From positions 5,857,501 through 5,921,500 of the forward strand of contig NC_092631.1 of the NCBI RefSeq assembly GCF_039555335.1: a DNA stretch of 64,000 nt. The letters are read 5' to 3'. Below, one piece after another: positions 48,901 through 54,534 of the stretch (its first letter is position 1; each line of letters opens with the position of its first letter). The translations under genes and the position numbers were made by a program. This DNA is from Amphiura filiformis. Taxonomy: Eukaryota; Echinodermata; Ophiuroidea; Amphilepidida; Amphiuridae. The notes beneath the pieces are model-generated. The model did no database searches, was not told the origin of the DNA, and worked only from the letters and a program-made list of their open reading frames with translations.

Positions 48901-51900
48901 TTTATAGCAAGTCACGGAGAGGTATGTGCTAGGGAAAGGATTGCTGAATACCTCAAAGATGAAAGAATCCGAGCACGACGTGAACAAAAAGAAGTACCCG
49001 TTGGATCTTCTGGTAATGTGAGACATGTAGTTGTCACTGGTGGTGAAACAGGTTTTGTTCTGATGGGGGATGAGTACAGATCGCTTGACATAAGCAGCAT
49101 TCCGAAAGGGTTGGGTGAGGAAGAAGTGCTTCATCTGTGCGGATGTCGACCTGATCAAGTGAAAGAAGTATTCAAGTTCCCAAGTCATTGGTCACAAGCA
49201 AAGAAAGGGGTATGGGGAAGAGTGACTTTCTTAGATCCGTCTGATGCGATACAGGTTAAGAATAATTTGGATGGCAGAGTGTTCCCTGGTGAGGAAGAAT
49301 CAATGTCTGCACAACCATCTTTGCCAAAGCAAAACATATTTGATCCTCGGAGGAAAACAGCCATTGAAACAACAGTCGAAGTTACCTGGTTTCTGGGACG
49401 GTCAAGAGGATTCGGATTCGTAACCTGTCAAACAACTGGAGACTCGGCAAGACTCATGGATGATATACAAGGACTCCCACTTCGCGGAAGACCAATAAAG
49501 TGTGACTTTAAGAAAGAGGATACTAGAGTAGTGTTCATAAGCAAGCTTGATTTTCACGTCACTCAAGAGGAACTTGAGAATGCTTTGAAGAGAGCTACCC
49601 GTGTATCATTTAATTCGGTTTCTATACCGCGAAACAAACCAACTACTATCATGAAAAATTCTACGGCAAAGAGGCACCTGCGTCCACTTTTCAACGTCGA
49701 CGGTATTGGACAACTTGATATTAACGTCTTGGAGCCAAAGTCAGAGAAGAGTCAAAGGAGAATAGCATTCGTGAACTTTGACCCGTCTTTTCACCAGCAA
49801 ATGAGCGAGAAAGTGAAAGGGCTGCAGACTGCACCAACGTACACGGAAAATCAAGAGATGTATCACGTACGCATGCGTGTGACAAGCTGCCTATTCTGTA
49901 TGGTACATATCTATAGACTCTTGAAAGATCAGATTGACGATTTTGTTGATGCTGTTGAAGGGAGTGGTGAAGACATTACGGTGAAGATTATGCAGATGAG
50001 GAACCGTGCTGATGGATGGCATCTACAAATAACAGGGACTGACTATCAGAAGGTGAGAATCATATTGTTTTTTCCAAATCATAGCAATATAACAATAAAA
50101 TAACAAGAGTTTAAGACAGACAGGTTTGGAAACTGCTACCTACTACCTATACTGGGCACCTCAATTAAGTGGATGACAGTGCATGTCAAACATCCTACAT
50201 GAAGGCTGTGTTTTGAAGTCCAAAACGCTGTGCACAATTGTTTATAAATTCATTCAAAATCAGTATCTCATCATTAACCTATTTCATTATGTAAATTTAA
50301 CTCTATAAGTCTAACTCGCTAACTCCAAACTCCAACTAAAACCAACTGTAACTCTAAAAGACAACAGTAACTCAATCTTAAATTACTTTTACTCTAAGAA
50401 CACTCGCATTTCAAATCAACCAATCACATAGAAATCATTCTCTGTCATCAGTGGTGCAGTTAGACAGATTATCGTAGTAAGCAGGGATGGATTAACGTTT
50501 CTGGTGCATATCAAAATCTTGGTTTATGAGAGGTGATAGATAGCATGCATATTCACAATTTTGTTGAAGTATAAGTCGTAGATTTCTAGAGAAAAATTTG
50601 ACAAATATTAGAACTACAAGATTATGGGTGCAAAAGTGTTGAAAAATTGCCTCGTTCTTTTTATAGGGGCGTCCAGAAATGAACTTTATTTTGCCTTGTC
50701 TGGTAATCGTGGTCAGTTTCACAACATATCCAGATACGCCTCAAGTTGCCAAACGTCATTATTTTTTGTTTTTATATCTTGCAGGTGTATGATGTCAGGA
50801 TAGCTTTGAAAACACTCCTCCATGGAGAAGAAATACCTATTGAAGACTTTGTCGGTGCTGACAAATCAAGTCAATGGGTGGAAAGAGCGCTTCAGAACCT
50901 CTCAGATGGCCGGTTAGAGGAACTTCTTGGTGATGCAAAATCTTCTTTCATCAACGTTGATAGACGTCGCCAAGTTATTCATATCTATGGTAAAGAGGAA
51001 TGCAGGGAAGAGTTCAAGATGCTGCTTCAAGGTTATTTCCTTTCGTTGATGGATACGCAACCGATTAAGATGCAAAACATCAAAGGTGCAATTTTGAGAG
51101 CGCTGGTTTTAAAGTTTGGTCCTTGGCTTGAGCAGCTGAAAGAAGAACCCGGAGTTGAAGATGTAACCATTGATACAAAGAGAGGACTGATGATGTTGAC
51201 GGTTTCGGAAGGTTCCAGAGAGACAATTCTGGAGATGATTCAGGAATGTTTGAAAGACGTCAACAAAGTGGAAGATGCAAATGAAGAAATTGAGTGTGGA
51301 ATTTGTTTCTGCCCAGCTGAGAAGACGTATCGTCTTCTTTCCTGTGGACACTACTTCTGCCTGAAGTGTCTTCAGAACCTTCTTCAACATAACATGACTG
51401 ACAAGATTTTTCCTGTTATTTGCCCCTGTGAAGGTTGCACGGAACCACTGACTCTTGTCGACATTCGCACTATTATACATGATGAAGAATCTCAGATCAA
51501 GTTGTTTCGGGCAGCACTGGAAGCATTTGTGTTGCAGAAGAAACATGGTGACTTGAAATTTTGCCCTTCGCCTGATTGCTGCATGATCTATCGTCGATCC
51601 GAATCCGCTGTAGCATGGACTTGCACAGAATGTGGACATCAGATTTGTTCTGGCTGCGGAGGAGACCCTCACCCTGGAAACATGACGTGCCAAGAGTACA
51701 AAGTTAGCAAGGAAAGCTCTGATTCAATTTGGCAATGGGCTCGCACGGCTGGTGCGAATGTGAAACAATGCCCCACGCCATATTGTGGCTTCATAGAAAA
51801 ATATGAAGGTTGCAATCGGGTGTCTTGTGTCAAGTGCAAGAAGCACATATGCTGGAACTGTCTGGACTCATTTGACACAAGTAACCAGTGCTATGCACAC

Positions 51901-51939
51901 CTCACAGAAAAGCATGGTGGATGTTTTGATTATAATTAG
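18801..51939 (+). CDS. death-fold / ankyrin / RRM / DEAH-box helicase / RBR E3 ubiquitin ligase, 14 exons
   Basis: Exons I can support: 18798-18999, 20629-20829, 22286-22330, 25010-25135, 26618-26851, 29980-30279, 30962-31056, 32083-32181, 33498-33602, 35419-35517, 37130-37201, 40207-40357, 42915-50052, 50785-51939. Every junction has GT...AG borders and matching phase, giving about 3,340 codons once two frame breaks in the 7-kb exon are allowed for. The combination DEAH helicase + RBR is established in plant DEAH11/DEAH12. The death-effector-like and ankyrin domains in front are the unusual part. The expected activities are RNA binding and remodelling plus ubiquitin transfer through a RING2 cysteine thioester. 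A role in RNA-triggered innate immunity or RNA quality control is inference. The ATG at 18801 has good context (G at -3 and +4). Additional phase-1 exons could have been missed. Confidence 0.85.
19022..19280. mobile_element. MITE family 2, copy 1 (29-bp terminal inverted repeats)
   Basis: Ends 'atatgtgacccctctgcaca' and 'tgccgaggggtcacatat' form inverted repeats of about 29 bp. A second copy with its own matching ends lies at 63022-63285. There is no coding content. It sits just inside the first intron. Confidence 0.85.
20629..20829 (+). CDS. large gene, exon 2: unassigned, beta-prone segment
   Basis: Phase 1 at both ends (ttattcag| and g|gtaagt). It encodes 67 residues from GASNIVSEIIQD to TAPMSPNG with no known domain. 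The stretch YFQISGSGPVTIYNGT is beta-strand-prone and Gly/Asn-rich. It faintly recalls the short amyloid-forming motifs (RHIM-like) found near death folds, but the RHIM core pattern is not met, so this is only a suggestion. Confidence 0.65.
21836..21985 (+). repeat. tandem direct repeat of about 75-80 bp
   Basis: 'catgggtaactcatg' followed by 'gtcaaattctctct' and 'catgaattcc' occurs twice in succession within an intron. The surrounding 21580-22140 is full of 'catgccaagaacat'-like words, probably an older degenerate repeat. Confidence 0.55.
22286..22330 (+). CDS. large gene, exon 3: 15-residue acidic linker
   Basis: A 45-bp micro-exon (acceptor gtcttcag|, donor g|gtaggt), phase 1 at both ends, encoding TEEDNIQAERDESN plus a junction glycine. 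It is too short to carry a domain. It is supported mainly by keeping frame and phase with both neighbours, and may be alternatively spliced because it can be skipped without frame change. Confidence 0.55.
22605..22990. repeat. AT-rich dispersed repeat in intron
   Basis: Runs of 'aatgttttgcaac', 'aaaatgtttttgaatgtta' and 'cctttatataacctgacatt' have the look of an old, internally repetitive MITE. Ends not resolved. Confidence 0.35.
23265..23362 (+). mobile_element. SINE/LINE 3' tail with (ATT)n end
   Basis: 'gtaaggcgctatataaata' followed by 'ttattattat' is the 3' tail typical of non-LTR-mobilised elements in marine invertebrates. Only the tail region is recognisable, in the same orientation as the host gene. 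Confidence 0.5.
23402..24287. mobile_element. non-autonomous DNA element with 'gggtatcaggygcat' ends
   Basis: 'gggtatcaggcgcatccgta' at 23402 is mirrored by 'gaatgcacctgatacccc' near 24287. The interior carries four copies of 'tacttgtttaggg' at 24137-24245. There is no coding sequence. No target-site duplication could be fixed. Confidence 0.55.
25010..25135 (+). CDS. large gene, exon 4: first part of the death-effector-like fold
   Basis: Acceptor ttatattag| and donor g|gtatgt, phase 1 at both ends. It encodes ECLFSENTADGIPPMN and then LRFDVCCDLTDRQFKLMRLL. The alternation of hydrophobic positions and the 'LTDRQFKLMRLLLEKG' segment match helices 1-2 of the death-effector domain (compare the 'L..EDLASLKFL' pattern of caspase-8 and FADD). 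The fold continues without interruption in the next exon. Confidence 0.75.
25624..25901. mobile_element. MITE family 3, copy 1
   Basis: Terminal inverted repeats 'ctacaatccccgaaatatgt' and 'acatatttcggggattgtag' enclose 278 bp. A related element of the same length with ends 'ctacaatcttgg' lies at 61290-61563; both share a central 'caatgttg.gacactttg' segment. Confidence 0.8.
26618..26851 (+). CDS. large gene, exon 5: second part of the death-effector-like fold
   Basis: Acceptor tttatttcag|, donor g|gtatgt, phase 1 at both ends. It encodes 78 residues. RKDLRGLKSTLELLDCIEHY, then SANTWLLQYMLYRVGNIELY matches helices 3-6 of a DED, including the 'L..LE........L..LL..i.r.dL' spacing. The RxDL signature of classical DEDs is changed to RVGNIEL, so a DED or a related death-fold subtype is the fair call. 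Confidence 0.75.
26935..27015 (+). repeat. degenerate telomere-like TTAGGG tract
   Basis: An 80-bp stretch of 'ttaggtttaggtttagg', 'attagggtatggattaggg' and similar words lies inside an intron. It is a short interstitial telomere-like or simple TAGGK repeat, not a chromosome end. Confidence 0.5.
27268..27403 (+). repeat. dispersed repeat, copy also at 11941-12074
   Basis: Second copy of the 135-bp repeat described at 11941. It is followed by a C/G-run-containing repeat with 'ggacccattgatataccaa' words (27480-27865) that is also an old dispersed element. Confidence 0.8.
28150..28984. mobile_element. 835-bp foldback element
   Basis: 'ggcaatacacatttaacac' at the left is mirrored by 'attatgtgtattgcc' at the right. 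The arms continue through 'gtagtttagaatgg' against 'ccattctaaactac' and 'gccatgggggtc' against 'gacccccatggc'. The centre is near 28590. There is no coding content. The stretch 28985-29970 up to the next exon holds only 'tcactgaaa'-rich sequence. Confidence 0.8.
29980..30279 (+). CDS. large gene, exon 6: uncharacterised alpha/beta domain
   Basis: Acceptor tacatgtag|, donor t|gtaagt, phase 1 at both ends, 100 residues. The segment starts KRKALVKLRVRGDIKQFRQ and contains GQGKGSVLLYFEVP and HGIIQVWFDDEEIISLQL. The order beta, helix, 'ISENGQGKGSVLLYFEVP' beta, helix, beta looks like a compact ferredoxin-like domain. I recall similar segments beside death folds in invertebrate multidomain proteins but cannot name a family. 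One complete domain per exon. Confidence 0.75.
30380..30640 (-). mobile_element. tRNA-derived SINE with polypyrimidine tail, copy 1
   Basis: On the minus strand an internal promoter B box (ggttcgaatccc) is followed by a long (C/T)-rich tail, seen on the plus strand as 'aaaaagaaaaagaaagaaag'. It shares 'gattgcgtcatca' and 'catgggatgcacacacgc' with the copy at 40390. A (GA)n tract at 30893-30922 lies just beyond. Confidence 0.7.
30962..31056 (+). CDS. large gene, exon 7: linker ahead of the ankyrin repeats
   Basis: Acceptor gttttttttag|, donor ata|gtaagt. It enters in phase 1 and leaves in phase 0, so it switches the gene from the phase-1 death-fold block to the phase-0 ankyrin block. It encodes VKIADTILDVLNNSVQSIEG and then ITATSAKSFQI, probably helical and possibly a capping helix for the ankyrin stack. 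Confidence 0.7.
31275..31485 (+). repeat. local direct repeat of about 110 bp in intron
   Basis: 'gttgttttggtttaataatc' occurs twice, each followed at similar spacing by 'attaaagaac' and 'tcttttaccagtt'. Confidence 0.6.
32083..32181 (+). CDS. large gene, exon 8: ankyrin repeat 1
   Basis: Exactly 99 bp, phase 0 at both ends (ttcag| and |gtatga), encoding one 33-residue ankyrin repeat. It has the LLHLA core (for TPLHLA), then NNIEMVKYLILQGA, matching the G-h-x-E-V-V-x-x-L-L-x-x-G-A consensus. Confidence 0.88.
32213..32330 (+). repeat. dispersed repeat, inverted copy at 8590-8712
   Basis: 'ataggcttcaacatta' and 'ccaatactaggcttgtttgt' match the reverse complement of 8590-8712. It is followed by a GTCAGTGT/GTCCGTC-rich stretch at 32360-32430. 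Confidence 0.65.
32549..32691. mobile_element. 142-bp hairpin MITE
   Basis: Arms 'ataaaattggat...aatatttattggtc' and 'gaccaataaatat...atccaattttat' are mirrored around 32620, with 'gagttttaaaatattgga' against 'tccaatattttgaaactc'. No coding content. Confidence 0.8.
32998..33435. mobile_element. foldback element of about 440 bp
   Basis: Inverted arms: 'cacctttgttcca' at left against 'tggaacaaaggtg' at right, and 'ttacatccgaactaggtgct' against 'agcacttagttcggatgtaa'. It ends about 60 bp before the acceptor of ankyrin exon 9. Confidence 0.8.
33498..33602 (+). CDS. large gene, exon 9: ankyrin repeat 2
   Basis: 105 bp, phase 0 at both ends (cttacag|, |gtaaaa), encoding a 35-residue ankyrin repeat: TALHMAVFLNHFEICEELLK, then INVVDE. 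The extra two residues fall in the loop between repeats. Confidence 0.88.
34316..35228. repeat. modular foldback array of 'GCTATCNCTAA' words (about 40 modules)
   Basis: The left part (34316-34672) repeats 'aaggttcgctatctctaa' and variants about 17 times. At about 34672 the orientation flips, and 34673-35228 repeats the reverse complement 'ttagagatagcgaacctt' about 24 times. Spacers are short and AT-rich ('ttttaaat'). The outer ends are also complementary. The whole behaves as a giant inverted repeat whose arms are themselves tandem arrays, as in foldback-type transposons. It lies in the intron between ankyrin exons 9 and 10. Confidence 0.9.
35419..35517 (+). CDS. large gene, exon 10: ankyrin repeat 3
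   Basis: 99 bp, phase 0 at both ends (accatcag|, cag|gttggt), encoding the 33-residue repeat LGNTALHIACYQGNSELCAL, then EHQAKTDVFNQ. It is a near-canonical ankyrin repeat. The donor GTTGGT is weaker than the others in the gene. Confidence 0.88.
35940..36245 (-). mobile_element. tRNA-derived SINE (CAT-anticodon-like head)
   Basis: On the minus strand 'gtgacccaggggtctaaga' resembles an A box and 'gggttcgaatccc' is a B box about 45 bp later, with 'gactcataat' in anticodon position. A duplicated 'catgggtggagagaggcaaa' unit follows at 36020-36120. It is not a functional tRNA because the arms do not pair fully. Confidence 0.6.
36270..36850 (+). repeat. four degenerate tandem copies of a unit of about 140 bp
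   Basis: Each copy contains 'cattaatattcataaatatg' (or a close variant), followed by 'tactctatca' and 'aagttagaagtt' at constant spacing. Copies begin near 36270, 36400, 36545 and 36720. Octamer-like ATGCAAAT words recur in it. Confidence 0.75.
37130..37201 (+). CDS. large gene, exon 11: ankyrin repeat 4 (short, capping)
   Basis: 72 bp, phase 0 at both ends (gttacag|, cag|gtttgt), encoding DHQTAIDIARANHPKLLKYM, then TEEQ. It matches the first two-thirds of an ankyrin repeat (TALDIA core) and probably caps the stack. Confidence 0.82.
37504..39435 (-). mobile_element. Penelope-like retroelement fossil (RT C-terminal part and GIY-YIG endonuclease)
   Basis: The antisense strand encodes pieces typical of Penelope-like elements: an RT segment with a YVDD box, FLDTLIIRKPDNSIKLMVYR and HTDQYLSF, then a GIY-YIG endonuclease with CELTYVGETKRTFGTRLDEH. 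The body is enclosed by long inverted copies of its own end (about 37540-38060 against 38975-39433), an arrangement this family is known to form. A 13-bp direct repeat (aaattgagttatt) at 37491-37503 and 39436-39448 looks like the target-site duplication. It is truncated and broken in several places. It lies in the intron between exons 11 and 12. Confidence 0.75.
37738..37916. mobile_element. hAT-type MITE nested in the Penelope-like terminal repeat
   Basis: Ends 'caggggcggatccagg' and 'aaatccgccactg' are of the hAT type. The interior has a duplicated 'gtcaggcgccg' segment and a G/C-rich 'gggggcgcgcgcc' palindrome. A shortened copy occupies the matching place in the other arm (39114-39234), so the insertion predates the duplication that made the arms. 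No clean target-site duplication was found. Confidence 0.65.
40207..40357 (+). CDS. large gene, exon 12: charged linker joining ankyrin and RNA-binding parts
   Basis: Acceptor ctgttgcag|, donor caaa|gtaagt, entering in phase 0 and leaving in phase 1. It encodes about 50 mostly charged residues, NWPVESTVCGKQKFENSQ then LSKEEEQKIVVSQDQ. The leftover base A joins AT at 42915 to make Asn, so the reading frame runs straight into the 7-kb exon. This exon is the physical evidence that the ankyrin and helicase parts belong to one gene. Confidence 0.75.
40390..40690 (-). mobile_element. tRNA-derived SINE with polypyrimidine tail, copy 2
   Basis: Minus-strand B box 'gggttcgaatcccgagg' and a pyrimidine-rich tail (plus strand 'aagaagaaacaaaaaaggag'). 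The shared segments 'gattgcatcatcaagtcaca' and 'ggaatgcatgcacgc' place it in the same family as the copy at 30380. Confidence 0.72.
41071..42600. mobile_element. 1.53-kb non-autonomous DNA transposon with internal inverted cluster
   Basis: Ends 'cagggctgccaact' (41071) and 'agttggcagccctg' (ending 42600) are inverted repeats. The hexamer cagtgg directly flanks both (41065-41070 and 42601-42606), compatible with a target-site duplication. Inside, 41325-41470 is mirrored at 41620-41740 ('gaatacatcttgtagaccta' type words, 'accttcagaa' against 'ttctgaaggt'), and a third copy follows at 41760-41910. Poly-G near 41970. No transposase. Confidence 0.7.
42915..45268 (+). CDS. large gene, exon 13 first segment: duplicated RRM-like domains and Pro/Gln-rich linkers
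   Basis: Acceptor ttttgttag|, phase 1. It has four RRM-like units in the order A1 (about 42944-43160), B1 (43421-43692), B2 (44110-44385) and A2 (44515-44770). A1 and A2 share LNSKDELPDIILEI/LSPNVTKDELRDIILEI-type sequence and NLALVTFDSVQAAED. B1 and B2 are nearly identical over KKQVKFANIDF, EETNEATLYFS and EGDALAAEESLLNKCAIGEE, indicating a recent internal duplication. Two Pro/Gln/Tyr-rich low-complexity linkers (43845-44025 and 44780-45010) could support phase separation or protein contacts. This frame closes at 45268; the protein continues in another frame from about 45207 (see the next segment). Confidence 0.8.
45207..47597 (+). CDS. large gene, exon 13 second segment: three RRM-like domains, coiled coil, DEAH helicase domain 1
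   Basis: Open from 45207. RRM-like units: WYVEVTAIDESVDEEDFKRF (about 45398-45630), TSVNVRNIDPDVDEDDFREF (45735-45960) and NDVVIKDIARFVGESELAKL (46155-46395). A charged coiled coil follows (46414-46670). The helicase domain then begins: Walker A AETGSGKST (46851-46875), motif Ia TQPRRVAA, Walker B DEAH at 47160-47171 followed by ERSVDTD, and SAT near 47256. These are diagnostic of DEAH/RHA-type ATP-dependent RNA helicases. The switch from the previous frame at about 45207-45268 may be an indel or a tiny unrecognised intron. This frame is left at a G-run at 47594-47597. Confidence 0.85.
47598..50052 (+). CDS. large gene, exon 13 third segment: helicase domain 2, HA2/OB region, RRM-like sequence
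   Basis: It starts with the motif IV-V region VFATNVAETSVTIPGIKYVV, then motif VI as QRKGRAGRTGPG with CYRLY. Next come the HA2 winged-helix/ratchet region (GAIQQAMMSLVLLGAVDDEK, LPLEPRLTKL, about 47930-48180) and an OB-like segment. RRM-like sequence with an RNP1 motif, RSRGFGFVTC, lies at 49340-49520. The order matches plant DEAH11/12 proteins. The exon ends in phase 0 at donor cagaag|gtgaga (after 50052). The intact motifs argue for a functional helicase despite the frame break just before this segment. Confidence 0.88.
50785..51939 (+). CDS. large gene, last exon: RBR (RING1-IBR-RING2) ubiquitin ligase module
   Basis: Acceptor atcttgcag|, phase 0, ending at TAG 51937-51939; 384 codons. 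After a helical lead-in, RING1 is CGICFCPAEKTYRLLSCGHY with FCLKC (from about 51293). The IBR is FCPSPDCCMIY, WTCTECGH and CSGCGGDPHPG. RING2 is QCPTPYCGFIEKYEGCNRVSC, split here as QCPTPYCGFIE and KYEGCNRVSC, then CWNCL. The Cys at 51811-51813 in EGCNR corresponds to the catalytic thioester-forming residue of RBR ligases such as parkin and HHARI. The His that usually follows (GCNHM) is Arg. ATTAAA words at 52090 and 52140 are possible poly(A) signals. Confidence 0.9.
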   Translation: MYDVRIALKTLLHGEEIPIEDFVGADKSSQWVERALQNLSDGRLEELLGDAKSSFINVDRRRQVIHIYGKEECREEFKMLLQGYFLSLMDTQPIKMQNIKGAILRALVLKFGPWLEQLKEEPGVEDVTIDTKRGLMMLTVSEGSRETILEMIQECLKDVNKVEDANEEIECGICFCPAEKTYRLLSCGHYFCLKCLQNLLQHNMTDKIFPVICPCEGCTEPLTLVDIRTIIHDEESQIKLFRAALEAFVLQKKHGDLKFCPSPDCCMIYRRSESAVAWTCTECGHQICSGCGGDPHPGNMTCQEYKVSKESSDSIWQWARTAGANVKQCPTPYCGFIEKYEGCNRVSCVKCKKHICWNCLDSFDTSNQCYAHLTEKHGGCFDYN

Positions 51940-52494
51940 TGCTGATACATTTTGACGTGACTGTTTTCGGATTGCTAAACCGGCACAAAGACAGTGTATG
52001 TATTGCACAATCAAGGCAAACAGATACTCAACAAGACACTGTGCCTTTTTCAGTTGACATTTCCGAAGTTACATTTGGGAGTTACTATGATTAAAATGAA
52101 ACTTTTCAATCGTTCAAATATTTATAGGTCATCATGTTTATTAAACATTCATGTTTTGAACATAATAATTATATTTAAAATGAGAATTCAACTATGTTAA
52201 CATCAAAACTTAGAAACATAAAGTTAAATTTCTGATTGGGACCTTTCATTTTAATATATGACTTTCTGCACTTGGCATATGTCTTCCGCTGTAGTCTTTA
52301 ATTTCTTGACTTCACATCTTTTTTGCACTTCGAAAAAATCCTGGACCATTTCCTTTGGGGAATATGTGGCTGAGATCAATGCCCCGTTTCCACCGCTTTT
52401 GCTGTGAATAACAGAGCCTCAATATACGTATACTGAAGTGTTCTAATTGCGACAAAAACCACACTTGGGCTACGAAAAAAAACATTCATAATTT

Positions 52495-52580
52495 TATGGT
52501 AAAATTCATACTTTTAGGGTAAAAGTCATAATTTTATGGTAAAATTCATAATTTTAAGGTACGTTTCATAATTTAAGGTA
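52495..52580 (+). repeat. short tandem repeat of about 22 bp
   Basis: 'cataattttatggtaaaatt' and variants repeat about four times. Confidence 0.65.
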
Positions 52581-52690
52581 CAATTCATGTAAATGCATGC
52601 ATTTTAAAAGCTTCCGCGCACATCCTCTCCGGCACCTACCCCCTCAGCATTTTGCGTTGATGTGCCCCTCCCCATATTAAGAATCACTTA

Positions 52691-52761
52691 ACCACTGACC
52701 TTCAGCTGGGTTGTGATGTTAAAAGGTGTTTAACATCACAGCCCAGCTGAAGGTCAGTGGT
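52691..52761. repeat. 71-bp near-perfect hairpin
   Basis: Arms of about 31 nt: 'accactgaccttcagctggg' continues to 'gttgtgatgtta' and is mirrored by 'taacatcacagcccagctga' to 'aggtcagtggt', with one mismatch and a 9-nt loop. It lies 750 bp beyond the stop of the large gene. Confidence 0.9.
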
Positions 52762-53514
52762 ACTGGCCGCAACGTTGGTTGCTCCAAGGTATGTTGGAAA
52801 ATCTGGTTGACTAGATTTAAGGTTACACAAAGAGACGTATAAAAAACGTATAAAAGACGTATAAAGTTGTTCTCTAAAACAGAGTTTTCTCAGTAATCAA
52901 ATATCGCAGCGAGTGAAATGTTGGTGCATTGGATGTAGCTTAACATTTTTTTTTTTTTTTTATACAAATTATTAGAATAAATTTGAAAATCCTTCGTTTA
53001 AAGCATTTTTACCTCCATGTTCACAAGATCAAAAACACGTTCCATGAGGTTTTTTTCAAATGTGCGCTCCGTATAAATCCACACCGAGCGATTGTTTTCT
53101 TCTTTTTCGTATTGTATTACAAATCGATCAAAGAAATAATGTTGCTATGGGGTAGAACCAAATACAGTACCGATTAAATTTTATAAGCCCGTTTTGGGGG
53201 AAAATTTTGGAGAATTTGCTTGAGAAAAAGCTGGTTTGTGAAATTATCGATATCTTGATTACGAGCGTTAATTTAGACATCTGAATACCTACATTATTTC
53301 TCAACATTCTGCCAATTGCTATTCCATTTGATTTTCACTCCAAATTGAAGCTAGTTTTGAAAAAAACGAGGTTTTCCTCCATCAGTTCGTTCAAAATTTC
53401 AGCGCCGACATGCGTGTTTATTCTAAGAGCCATAATGCGGACGCTTGATTGTAATCATATGTAATTGCATCCAATTATAGTTATATCATCCGCTTTGAGA
53501 ACAGTCAGTTGCGT

Positions 53515-53790
53515 AAGCTGATCCATGGCCGAGTGGATACAGCGCTGGACTGGGAATCTAATATGAACTATTTTTGTGGGTTCGAGTCTCCGTGTGGCTG
53601 AATTTTCTTTTTTTTTCTCTTTTCTCATTTTTACTTCCTTTCTTTCCTCTTTTCTTTCTCCCTTTCTTTTTTCATTTCTTTTTTTTCATTTCTTTCCTTC
53701 TTTCTTTTTCGTTCATTTTCTTTCTCTCTCTTTCTTTCTCTTTTTCACTATTTCTTTATTCTTTCTTGCTCCTTTCTTTTTAGATTTATT
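53515..53790 (+). mobile_element. tRNA-derived SINE with polypyrimidine tail, plus-strand copy
   Basis: An A box-like 'tggccgagtgg' (Ser/Leu-type) and a B box-like 'gggttcgagtctcc' about 55 bp apart are followed directly by 180 bp of almost pure C/T. It has the same architecture as the minus-strand copies at 30380 and 40390. The apparent Phe/Ser-rich open frames over the C/T tract are artefacts. Confidence 0.65.
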
Positions 53791-54534
53791 TGATTGATTC
53801 GCTGAGTGCAGTGAATCGTGATTGATTGTTTTTAACTTTGTAGGACTGATAAGTCTGTCTTGTTGATTTTCATCCCAAATTCGATTTACAAATAATTGCT
53901 TTTTGATATTGTTGTTGTTGCCTACCCTTACATTGTAATCAGGGAATAGCAGCATTGATTTCATCAAAGATATCAAGGCTATAAATTCAAAATCAACACA
54001 TTTTCCAGGCGTAGCTTGACTGAAGTGCCCCAATCAATTTTAAAATTTATAAAATCCTTGTGAAAATTGCTCGAAAAGCGGCTTGTGGCACCCCGGCATC
54101 CGAGCTCCGAGCACGAGCTAAGCCAAGTTTCATAGCCTTTTCATGTCTTGACCGTGGATCGATATTCTATTGTAAGTAGGCCTACGTCCCGGTATGCGCT
54201 TGTTCATTTTCTGCATGGCTGTTTCTGTTATGAACTTACGCCCCTCTGAAATCAAGCGCATGAAAAACTCTCGGCTAACCTTAATCTTATCTCTTGCCTT
54301 TACAATAATGCTCTTATAATATGTACTCTTTCAAGGACAGAACATTTAAAATATCAGGTCTTCCAGAGAGACGAATATAGATTAAATTATTAACGATCAA
54401 CTGAATTCAATTGTACAAGTTGTTGTGTGAGTTGGCGAAATTTTAGTTTTTGATGATTATGAAAGATTAGGTAAAATGCTGGTGAAAATGTCCATAGCTT
54501 AAATAATTATTAACTGAGGCCTAAAAAAAAGGTT

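Noticed and set aside
43327-49188. Several minus-strand open frames of 60-174 codons opposite the helicase gene
   Set aside because: They are shadow frames of a long conserved plus-strand coding region and contain no domains of their own.
42908-51939. Calling the helicase-RBR locus a pseudogene
   Set aside because: There are only two frame breaks in about 8.3 kb. All helicase motifs, RBR zinc ligands and splice sites are intact, and one break is in a G homopolymer, so sequence error or a single recent lesion is likelier.
53515-53600. A functional tRNA-Ser or tRNA-Leu gene
   Set aside because: The A and B boxes are recognisable but the acceptor and T stems do not pair well and the unit continues directly into a polypyrimidine body, so it is a SINE head.
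53574-53797. Phe/Ser-rich hydrophobic proteins in two frames
   Set aside because: They are read-through of the C/T-rich tail of a SINE.
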